Of a DNA stretch of 64,000 bases, positions 7,901 to 16,796 are shown piece after piece. The DNA is from Curvularia sp. ZM96 (Eukaryota; Ascomycota; Dothideomycetes; Pleosporales; Pleosporaceae): NCBI GenBank assembly GCA_022457065.1, contig JAJGBQ010000010.1, positions 1-64,000 on the forward strand, in the 5' to 3' direction. The notes below the pieces were generated by a model. That model was given only the letters and a program-made list of their open reading frames with translations. It made no database searches and had not been told where the DNA came from. The position numbers and the translations under genes were made by a program. How positions within the stretch are numbered: the stretch's first letter is position 1; each line of letters starts with the position of its first letter.

Positions 7901-9644
7901 TTCATTTGAGGAGGTTTCAGCGTTAACAATGCAACATTAAATAGATTCTTCTCATTACATTTCGTTTTACCTTTCGTATTAGCTGCTTTAGCACTAATGC
8001 ACTTAATCGTTTTACACGATACAGCTGGATCAGGAAATCCTTTAGGTGTATCTGGAAACTACGATAGAATGCCTTTTGCTCCATATTTAATATTTAAAGA
8101 TCTTATTACAATCTTTGCATTTATATTTGTATTATCTTTATTTGTGTTCTTTATGCCTAATGTATTAGGAGATAGTGAAAACTATGTTGTGGCAAATCCT
8201 ATGCAAACTCCTGCAGCTATCGTTCCAGAATGATATTAGAGAAGATGTTATTTAAAAATCTCGCTAAATGCTGGAAAATCCTACGTGTGGGTAACTAAAG
8301 TATAGTTATATTAAACTAGGACAATCAGCAGGAAACCAAAGGACGAGTAAATATCCTAGTAGGATCCTCAGAGACTACACGCGAGACAATTTAAATTAAG
8401 AGAACTTGTATTAAGTTTTAATTAAGTATACTTATAGGTATATGATTTATTAATAAAAATATTCCAACAAAAGTTTAATTAATAATTTAAATTGAAGATA
8501 TAGTCCTATCATAGAAGAAATTCTATGTATTTAACAATGAAAATGATCTTAATTCTTTATTGTTTGTACCTAGTCCAATATTATTTGCTGCTCGTTCTAC
8601 TAAAGGGATTGTACGTTTGTCTCCTAGTGAGAGAGCATTAGTTAAATTACCGACGGAAGTCGAAGAAATATTGACAGGTATATTACTTGGTGATGGCCAC
8701 ATTTCTCGTAGATCATCTACTGCTAACTCTAGATTACTATATGCACAGACAGCGGTTACACATAAAGAATATTTTGATCATGTATTTAATATATTTTTAC
8801 CTTTTTGTGTTAACGCTTATGTTCCTCAATCTAAGATAGTAAGAGATAATAGAACTAAAAAAACTTATAGTGCTATATCTTTCACGACAATGCAACTTCC
8901 TTGTTTTAATGTATATAAAGATTGTTTTTATAATTTAAACGTGAAAATTGTACCTAATAACATATATGAATTGTTAACACCTAGAGGGTTAGCCTTCTGA
9001 ATAATGGACGATGGATCCAAACAGGGTGATGGGTTACATATAAGCGTTTATGCTTTTAGTACTACAGATGTAGATAAACTTATGTTTACATTACAAGATA
9101 AATTCAATCTTAAAACATCCATACATTATAACAGGGATAAGAAACCTAGAATTTATATATTTAAAGAATCAATGGATACATTGATAAATTTAGTAAAACC
9201 TTACTTTATTAAAGAAATGTTATATAAACTAGGTATCTAAACCATTACTTTAATTTTCTTGAATTAAGAATTTTTTTGAATTAAGACGATTTCAGTAGTT
9301 AAAAATTTGATCTTCTTCCTTTCTATGCTATATTAAGATCAATTCCTAACAAATTATTAGGAGTTATAGCAATGTTCGCAGCTATTCTTATATTATTACT
9401 ATTACCTGTTACAGATGTAAGTAGATCGAGAGGTATGCAATTTAGACCTTTAAGTAAAGCAGCTTTCTTTGCATTTGTTGCTAATTTCTTAATCTTAATG
9501 CAATTAGGTGCTAAACACGTTGAGTCTCCATTTATTGAATTTGGACAAATAAGTACCGTATTATACTTCTCTTACTTTACTTTTGTAATGTATGGTGTTA
9601 CTGTTCTTGAAAATACTTTTGTGGATTTAAGACACAAAAAATAG
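4952..9644 (+). CDS. cob: Cytochrome b, four exons
   Basis: Membrane core of complex III. Exons are 4952-5329, 6470-6484 (15 nt), 7805-8234 and 9310-9644, and join to 1158 nt or 385 residues, the usual length. The join reads [29 protein letters not shown]. Haem-ligand regions (RYLHSNTASAFF with HIGRGMYYGSY; FSLHFVLPF with LIVLHD) and the PEWY motif at the exon 3/4 junction are present. ATG at 4952 gives the common start MRLFKSHPILRLANSYLVD. No frameshift. The exon 2 call rests on frame, on U/G intron borders and on the missing TAFLG residues. Confidence 0.96.
5330..6073 (+). CDS. LAGLIDADG endonuclease in cob intron 1
   Basis: In frame with cob exon 1, ending at TAA 6071-6073. LAGLIDADG type 2: first motif region IIICGMLGDWWAD, second LAHWIMQDGSRQ, with the C-terminal KPYIIDEMKYKFIGYI block. 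Intact when UGA is Trp. The first motif reads GMLGDWW, close to the usual GxLxGDG form but with changed glycines, so catalytic activity is uncertain and a maturase role is possible. Confidence 0.82.
5330..6469 (+). mobile_element. Group I intron 1 of cob
   Basis: From after GCT (5329) to G 6469. The core after the ORF has ggtgaatacggttaaag, agaccgtcgg, cgctacagactgggtcac and taatgtacagtcgg. It ends directly before a 15-nt exon. Confidence 0.85.
6470..6484 (+). other. cob: cob micro-exon (15 nt)
   Basis: ACAGCTTTCCTGGGT encodes TAFLG, exactly the residues absent between cob exons 1 and 3. It is preceded by an intron-terminal G (6469) and ends in U at the next donor. Confidence 0.88.
6485..7804 (+). 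mobile_element. Group I intron 2 of cob
   Basis: Ends with G at 7804 before TAT GTT CTT CCT (YVLP). Its core (ttagtgaatacggttaaag, agaccgtcggcc, cgctacagactgggtcac, taatgtacaggcg at 7585-7715) closely matches intron 1, so the two are related introns in neighbouring sites. Confidence 0.85.
6554..7417 (+). CDS. GIY-YIG endonuclease in cob intron 2
   Basis: ATG 6554 to TAG 7415-7417 (287 residues, one UGA Trp). The domain shows SGVYMIIN and YYIGSASTGRFYARF, a KKYDLKNFAFVVLDLYP block and LEDKYLKLLVPNYNIL. NUMOD3 (GSSFGYKHTEIDRQKMKD) and a C-terminal NUMOD1 (TILEAAKAINCNEKTIRRAL) follow. It has its own start and is not fused to the exon. Confidence 0.87.
8235..9309 (+). mobile_element. Group I intron 3 of cob
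   Basis: Splits the Tyr codon of PEWY; U at 8234, G at 9309. Here the core precedes the ORF: aaatgctggaaaatc, gacaatcagcaggaaacc, tcctcagagactacacg and gaagatatagtcc (8268-8505). Confidence 0.87.
8560..9240 (+). CDS. LAGLIDADG endonuclease in cob intron 3
   Basis: TTG 8560 (open upstream to at least 8521) to TAA 9238-9240. LAGLIDADG type 2 with two motifs, ILTGILLGDGHISRR and LAFWIMDDGSKQG, both with the catalytic Asp, plus the characteristic PCFNVYKDCFY and VKIVPNNIYELLTPRGLAF segments. Complete and likely active. Of the same family as the nested ORF at 18126-19012. Confidence 0.88.
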
Positions 9645-9675
9645 AAAAAAACTTTAAAGTTAAATAGCCCTCGCG

Positions 9676-9835
9676 TCTTCTTTTCTTAGAAAAGAAGACT
9701 GGGGCTGCTTCTTATTTTTTTTCGACGTAATTTCTATGAAATTACTATCCCTAGTTTTTTTTCGACGTTATTTCATAACTAGCCCTCGCGGGCTTGTCCC
9801 GCAGCAGGGCAAGGCCCCGCAGGGGACTAGAAAAA
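9676..9835. repeat. Compound GC-rich hairpin cluster 3' of cob
   Basis: Three palindromic pieces in tandem: a tcttcttttct/agaaaagaaga hairpin, an attt..aaat hairpin next to tttttttcgacgt, and the ctagccctcgcgggcttgtc...ggggactag hairpin. The same pieces recur at 26.5, 31.0, 48.3, 49.6, 54.3, 57.7, 60.2, 63.25 and 63.9 kb. Confidence 0.85.
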
Positions 9836-9858
9836 AGGGCTAGAAAAAAATTAGAAAA

Positions 9859-10103
9859 TAATGGTTAGATGACCGTTAACTTGTTATGAAAATGGTAAAA
9901 TTTGTTACTTAGTCTCCCAGAAGGAACTGACTTAAATATCTGCCCCCTTCGGGTGACCATCCCAAAAGGATAGTTACATTTTTATCCATAATAGTATAAC
10001 AAACCCCAGTAGACAAATTATATTTATCTAGTGGAAAATTGCATTAGTAATTACTATTTCTAGAGCAATAACGGGGAGAAGACTAAACAGATGTTAAAGC
10101 CCC
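9859..10103 (+). repeat. Structured module, copy B (3' of cob)
   Basis: Same hairpin series as copy A. A GC-rich element (about 9920-9985) is inserted in the loop of the second hairpin, between TGTTAT and ATAACA, leaving the stems intact. Confidence 0.7.
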
Positions 10104-10256
10104 ATTAAAAAAAAAATTGAAAACTTATACTAATAATCATTAATTACTCGTAAACGAGTTTATCTACATGCTCAATAATGATATGAATTTATAACTTCAT
10201 AAAAAAGTATTATGCTATAGTAGTAATGTGCCGTTTTATAAAATTTCATTACAAAT

Positions 10257-10327
10257 TTCTTATTAGTTTAAGGGCAAAACAAGATATTCATAATATCCTA
10301 ATCTAAGTTCGAGTCTTAGATAAGAAT
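10257..10327 (+). tRNA. tRNA with CAU anticodon (tRNA-Arg-derived)
   Basis: Acceptor TTCTTAT/ATAAGAA, D arm GTTT-AAGGGCA-AAAC, anticodon loop TTCATAA, T arm CTAAG-TTCGAGT-CTTAG. Its body matches the two trnR genes at 59770-59840 (CCU) and 59904-59974 (UCU) almost base for base; only the anticodon region differs. By anticodon it would read AUG (or AUA if modified), but its charging is unknown. Confidence 0.8.
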
Positions 10328-10534
10328 TCTCAATTTTTAGGACATTTATTTACTATATATATTTATAAAGAGTTTATTACCTTATCTTTGATAAGGTAAT
10401 AAACATTTATTTTATATATAGATATATTTATAAAGAGTTTATTACCTTATTTTTGATATGGTGAATAGTTAAAGTATAGCTGATACATAATCATTCTATA
10501 CTCTCTAGAGGAATTTATTCTTTTTGTTTTATAG

Positions 10535-12007
10535 ATGTTGTTATCCTCTTTACTTATAACTCCTATATTAGGTGTACTTGCAATGTTATTTAATAGAGAT
10601 AATGGAGTTTCACAAACAAATATTAAATTCATAGCGTTAGCTACATCTATTTTAAATTTCTTTATCTCATTAATTATATTTATTTTATTTGATTTTAGTA
10701 CAAATCAGTTTCAATTTGTACAAGAATACCATGAAATAAATTATTTTGATTTTTATTTAGGTGTAGATGGTCTATCTATATATTTCATTCTATTAACTAC
10801 AATAATTATTCCTATATCATTAGTATCTAATTGAAAATCAATAACAAAAGATGTAGAATCTTATGTTATTATAATACTGTTATTAGAAACTTTATTATTA
10901 GCGGTTTTCTTAGTTTTAGATATTTTACTTTTTTACATCTTTTTTGAATCTATTTTACCTCCTTTATTTATATTGATAGGTATATTTGGGTCAGATAACA
11001 GAGTAAAAGCCAGTTTTTATTTATTCTTATACACACTTTTTGGATCATTATTTTTACTATTGTCTATATTAGCCATGTCATCTATCATGAGTACTACTGA
11101 TTTTGATACTCTTTTTAAAGGAAATTTCCTTTATGTAACACAACTTTTCTTATTTTATGGTATTTTTATAGCTTTTGCTGTAAAAACTCCTACAATTTTC
11201 CTGAATACATGACTTTTAAAGGCTCACGTTGAATCACCTTTAGGAGGAAGTATTATTTTAGCTGCAATTGTTCTTAAATTAAGTTTATATGGTATACTGA
11301 GACTAATTTTACCTGTTTTACCTAAAGCTTATATGGAATATACTTATATAATTTTCCTAATTGGTGTTATTACTATTGTATACGCTAGTCTTAGTACATT
11401 AAGAACAATAGATATTAAAGAACTTATTGCGTACAGTTCTGTTTCTCATGCTGCAGTTTATCTTCTAGGTGTGTTCAGTAACACTATACAAGGTATTGAA
11501 GGTGCGATTAATTTAGGGTTGGCTCATGGACTAGTTTCACCAGGTCTATTTATATGTGCAGGAGGTGTATTATATGACAGATCTTCTACAAGAGTTATTT
11601 CTTTCTACAGAGGAGTTACTCAAGTAATGCCATTATTTGCTATATTATTCTTCATACTATGTCTTGCTAACTGTGGAGCTCCTTTATCTTTAAATTTCAT
11701 AGGAGAATTCTTATCATTATATGGGGTATTTGAAAGATCATCTTTATTTGGTGTTTTTGCAAGTTCTTCTATAATTTTCTCTGCAGCATACACTATATAT
11801 ATGTATCAAAGAATAGCTTTTGGTGGAGCCTATTCAAGAATGTTTACCTTTAGTATACCGGATTTAACTAAAAGAGAATTTACAATCTTATTAATATTAG
11901 TTATACCTACTGTATTATTTGGTATATATCCTGCACCAATATTAGACGCTATCCATTATTCAGTTTCAACTTTAATTTACCATTTTGATCATAACATAGT
12001 TGCATAA
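10535..12007 (+). CDS. nad4: NADH dehydrogenase subunit 4
   Basis: Proton-pumping membrane subunit of complex I, 490 residues, intronless. Seen are the N-terminal helices, YFDFYLGVDGLSIYFILLTT, FESILPPLFILIG, KTPTIFLNTWLLKAHVESPLG, the core lysine/histidine helices and ELIAYSSVSHAA. The ATG was chosen because it gives a normal N-terminus (MLLSSLLITPILGVLAML). It follows the CAU tRNA by about 200 nt. Confidence 0.96.
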
Positions 12008-12124
12008 CATAGTTACATGTGATGCCTCCTAAGGGTTGATCAAAAAACTTTCAACAGGATAGTGCAAGGTCTTATATAATAAATGAATTTAGTATAGCTA
12101 CATTAATGTTTTATATTTTATACA

Positions 12125-13805
12125 ATGAATTTATCGTTAATTTTATTTACAATTGGAATTTTTGGTTTTGTTTTAAACAGAAAAAACATAATATTAATGC
12201 TTATTTCAATAGAAATAATGCTATTAGCTATTACATTCTTAGTATTGGTTAGTTCACTTAGCTTTGACGATATATTAGGTCAAACATACGCTATTTATAT
12301 TATTGCCATAGCCGGAGCAGAATCTGCGATAGGTTTAGGTATTTTAGTAGCTTTTTATAGATTTATCTCTTTTAAATCAATCCGTCTATCCTTTAGTAAA
12401 CCTAAATCACCCATTAAAGTTTTTAATATCATTCCAAGTGGAATAAGAAATTATTCTACATCTAAACCCCTTAACTGTAAAAATTCTTTAGATCCATTAT
12501 TTATAACTGGAATTTTTGATGCTGAAAGTTCCTTTCTAATTGCAATGCTAAAGAATTCTAGATATAAAACTGGATGAAATGTGCAGTCCAGAATTCAACT
12601 AAAGATGCATGAAAAAGATAGATCTTTAGTATTGAAAATACAGGAATATTTCGGAGGTATAGGACTTGTATCCAAACCCAATAATAATTCTACAGTGGAA
12701 TTTAGGGTTCACTCTATTAAGGATATAACTAATGTAATTATACCGCACTTTGATAATTATCCCTTATTAACTAAAAAATATTCCGATTATATGCTTTTTA
12801 AAAATGTTATTAACTTAATGTTAGAAAAACAGCATACTAATCTAGAGGGAATACAAAAAATAATTAATACAAGGGCATCTATGAATTGAGGTTTATCTGA
12901 CCAATTAAAAAAGGCTTTTCCTGATACTATTCCTGTTATAAGAGAAGAAAGAGTAAATAACTATAATACACTTGTGCATTCTAAACCGTGAATAGCTGGA
13001 TTTTCAACAGGAGAATCTAATTTTTTTATTGCTATTAATAAATCTAAGACAACAGACAATCTATATGCTTCATTACGTTTTTCTATTGCTCAAGATTTAA
13101 GAGATGTAGATTTATTAGAGAGTTTTGTAGACTTCTTTAAATGCGGATATGTAGTTAGATATGAAAAGCGTTCAATAGCTGAGTTTGTAGTTACAAGAAT
13201 TGATGATATAATTAACCATGTAATACCTTTTTTTGAAGAATATAGTATTGCAGGATCAAAGTACTCAAATTATTGTACTTTTAAAATAGTTGCTTTTATG
13301 GTTAAAAACAAAGAACATTTAAAAGAAGATGGTCTGAAAGAAATCTTGTTATTAAAAAACAAAATGGGGATTACTACTAAAAATAATCATGGAGATGATT
13401 AGGGGTTTGAGAGAAAATAGGTCAAAAAAGGTAGAGCAAACCTCTATCTAGTCTCATTAAGGCGAAATCTTCAAAATGCGGGGAAATCTTAAAGACAAAT
13501 CTACCAAATTAATCTAGTAATATGATTAATGGAACAGGTAATGACTCGTTGTATGGTAAAAACGGTTTGTATGAAGAAATGAAATAGATAATCCGCAGCT
13601 AAACATCAATATAGAAATATTGGTAAACAGTTCATCGACTAAATGGAGGTTGGTTTATAATTATATAATTATATAATTATTTGCTTAAGGTATAGTCAGG
13701 CATAATAGAAAAATTATGGTAATATCCTATCCTTCCTAAGGGAATACAATTCCTATGGAAAAAGGGAGAAAACGAAGAGGAAATATTAATATTGAATATA
13801 AATAA
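12125..13805 (+). CDS. nad4L: NADH dehydrogenase subunit 4L, two exons
   Basis: Small complex I membrane subunit. Exons 12125-12363 and 13775-13805 join to 89 residues. Exon 1 gives MNLSLILFTIGIFGFVLNRK to IAIAGAESAIGLGILVAFYR, with the conserved intramembrane Glu; exon 2 adds LRGNINIEYK. The stop TAA overlaps the nad5 ATG by one base, the classic fungal nad4L/nad5 arrangement that implies joint transcription and coupled translation. Confidence 0.95.
12364..13402 (+). CDS. LAGLIDADG endonuclease in nad4L intron
   Basis: Reads through from nad4L exon 1 to TAG 13400-13402. Double-motif LAGLIDADG type 1: ITGIFDAESSFLIAML and WIAGFSTGESNFFIAI, with IPHFDNYPLLTKKYSDY and IPFFEEYSIAGSKYSNY repeats. 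In both motifs the usual Gly-Glu/Asp-Gly becomes AES or GES, so one acidic residue per motif remains. No frameshift. Likely endonuclease or maturase. Confidence 0.85.
12364..13774 (+). mobile_element. Group I intron in nad4L
   Basis: U at 12363 and G at 13774. After the ORF the core segments lie in 13403-13700 (gcggggaaatct, tcgttgtatgg, aggtatagtcagg). The insertion point is near the nad4L 3' end, leaving a second exon of only 31 nt. Confidence 0.83.
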
Positions 13806-16231
13806 TGTATCTAGCTATAATAATTTTACCACTATTAGGATCAATAGCTTCTGGTTTTTTTGGTAGAAAAATCGGAGTATCAGGAGCACAAATAATTACA
13901 TGTACAGCTGTTGTTACTACAACAACATTGGCTGTTTTAGCTTTCTTTGAGGTTGGGTTAAATAATATACCTGTATCCATAGAGGTATTCAGATGAATTG
14001 ATTCTGAATCATTAAATGTATCATGAGGATTTCATTTTGATTCACTAACAGTTTCTATGCTTATACCTGTTTTAATAGTTTCTTCTTTAGTGCATATCTA
14101 TTCTATAGGTTATATGAGTGAGGATCCTCACATTCAAAGATTCTTTAGCTATTTAAGCTTGTTCACATTTATGATGGTTATATTAGTTACAGCTAATAAT
14201 TTCTTATCAATGTTTGTTGGTTGAGAGGGTGTTGGGGTTTGTTCATATCTTTTAGTATGTTTCTGATTTACTAGAATAGCAGCAAACCAAAGTTCTCTTT
14301 CAGCATTTTTAACTAACAGAGTAGGTGATTGTTTTTTAACTATAGGTATGTTTGCGATTTTATTAGCGTTTGGTAATTTAGATTACGCAACTGTGTTCTC
14401 ATTAGCTCCATTCATGAATGAAAATGTTGTTACTATTGTAGGTGTATGTTTATTAATTGGAGCTATGGCTAAAAGTTCTCAAATAGGACTTCACGTATGA
14501 CTACCTATGGCGATGGAGGGTCCTACACCCGTTTCTGCATTAATACACGCTGCCACTATGGTTACGGCTGGTGTTTACCTATTAATGCGTTCATCTCCTT
14601 GTATTGAATACAGTTCAACAGTTTTAATGTTATGTCTATGATTAGGTGCTATTACAACAGTATTTAGTTCTCTAATTGGTTTATTCCAACAAGATATTAA
14701 AAAAGTTATTGCTTATTCTACAATGAGCCAGCTTGGAATGATGGTTATAGCTGTAGGTTTATCTTCTTATAACGTGGCATTATTCCATTTAGTTAATCAT
14801 GCATTCTATAAAGCATTATTATTCTTAGGTGCTGGAGCAGTAATTCATGCTGTAGCAGATAATCAAGACTTTAGAAGATATGGTGGATTAAGACCATTTT
14901 TACCACTTACTTATTCAGTTATGCTTATAGCTTCTTTAAGTTTAGTAGCTTTCCCATTTATGACAGGGTTCTATTCAAAAGATTTTATTCTTGAGTCCGC
15001 TTACGGTCAGTATTATTTCTCTGGTACTGTTGTATATATAATAGCTACTATAGGAGCAATGTTTACTACATTATATTCTGTAAAAGTGTTGTATTTAACA
15101 TTCTTAACTAATCCTAATGGACCTTTAATCAATTATGAAAAAGCACATGAAGGTGATATCTTTATGAGCCTACCTTTAATGATTTTAGCAGTATTCTCTA
15201 TATTCTTTGGGTATATTACAAAGGATATGTTTATAGGACTGGGTTCAGGATTCTTTTCGGATAATGCTTTATTTATACATCCTTCTCATGAGATAATGTT
15301 AGATACTGAATTTGGAGTACCAACTCTATTTAAATTATTACCTTTAATATTCACTATTTCATTAAGTGTAATTGCTATAGTGTTATCTGAATTCTTACCT
15401 ATTATATTAATTGGTTTTAAATTATCTAGAGTGGGTTACAACATATTTAGTTTCTTTAACCAACGTTTCTTAATAGAACTATTTTATAACAGATACATTA
15501 CAGGTACCATATTAAAACTTGGTGGACAAACTACTAAAGTAATAGATAAAGGATCTGTAGAGTATTTAGGACCTTACGGGCTAGAGAAAGGACTATTGAA
15601 TATAAGTAATAACATTGCTAGATTAAATACTGGTGTTATTACATCTTATGCATTATATATCTTAATAGGGTTAATCGGTTATCTTTTATGTAGTTCATAT
15701 ATTAATAGTTCTAATATTATATTAGTATTAGTTATCTCTTTATCCTTAGCATTGTTTCAAAGTAGAGAAAAATCTATTACCTTCCAAGGTGATATTTTAC
15801 AAAGTTCTTCTGGTATAGGTGGTAATTCTAATGGAAATGGTACTTCTAATGGAAATGGTACTTCTAATGTAAATGAGACTCCGGAAAGTGGTCTAGATGA
15901 AGCATTAACAGATCTGTCCAATTATTCTGGTAATTTACCTGGTATTAATGGTATTGCAGCTGAGGCACAGGTTAGTATTCGAGCAAACGCGCCACGTACA
16001 GGTGAAGAACTGTCCAAGATAGCTCAAGTGGTAGAAGAGAAAAGACAAACGGTTCAAAGCAAGTTGGATAAAGTATACGAGGCAGCAAACCAAGAGTTAG
16101 AAAAACCAGATGTTTCATTTGATGATTATGAAAATGTTACTACGGCTAAAGAGGATGCTCAAGCTATAGCAGCTCAAGCTTATGATATTCTTTCTAATAC
16201 TTGGGATACTGCTATGTCTATATTTTCTTAA
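13805..16231 (+). CDS. nad5: NADH dehydrogenase subunit 5 with long C-terminal extension
   Basis: Largest proton-pumping subunit of complex I, 808 residues against a usual 650-710. The core is standard: [84 protein letters not shown]. After the last hydrophobic helix (IILVLVISLSLALF, to about 15760) comes an extra soluble tail of about 150 residues. It has an Asn-Gly-Thr-Ser repeat (15830-15875) and then an Ala/Glu/Gln-rich, probably helical, region ending ILSNTWDTAMSIFS. The tail has no stop or frameshift. Function unknown. Confidence 0.95.
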
Positions 16232-16254
16232 CGATTATGCACAGAATAGTATAA

Positions 16255-16420
16255 TAACGGTTAAATGACCATAAACTTGTTATAAGACTGTTTTAGCTAA
16301 TCTCATAACAAATCCCAGTCAATCTATCTTTAGAGCTAGCTGGAAAATTGCAGTTACCTATTGTAAACGGCAATTAGGGGGGAAGATAAACAGATGTTTA
16401 ATAAAGCCCTTTATCTTCCC
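16255..16420 (+). repeat. Structured module, copy C (3' of nad5)
   Basis: Same hairpin order as copies A and B. The last arm has a perfect 13-bp stem, gggggaagataaa/tttatcttccccc. The copy together with 3' flanking sequence down to the nad1 leader is repeated in inverted form at 32.03-32.53 kb. Confidence 0.7.
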
Positions 16421-16443
16421 CCGAATTGGGGAGGAAAAATAAA

Positions 16444-16543
16444 AAGAGAATGAAAGGGATTCACTCCATTAGAATAGCATTCGGGTTTTCTTTTTAGTTT
16501 ATAAAAAGAACAAGGTTAAGTGTTCAAATCACTTATTTCTCTT
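16444..16543 (+). pseudogene. tRNA-like structure between nad5 and nad1
   Basis: Perfect 7-bp acceptor AAGAGAA/TTCTCTT and a good T arm AAGTG-TTCAAAT-CACTT, but the D and anticodon arms are not recognisable and the middle is too long. Minus-strand copies lie at 32252-32351 and 24320-24420. Probably a processing signal rather than a working tRNA. Confidence 0.6.
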
Positions 16544-16796
16544 AACTTATTATATAACTATATACTTACTTTAATAAAGAGGGTAAGTTTAATGCAAATG
16601 GATATTAAAATAGGTTAACAAGCATGGAACATTATAGTAATGTATCGAGCATATATATGGTTATACATTATAAAAAACACGTTTACCCTTTATTATAAAA
16701 TATATAATCTATGCATAGTAAATAGATAATTAACATGATTCATTAAAATATACTTTTAACTATATGTAATTTTAAGATCATTTTTTTTTATTTAAA

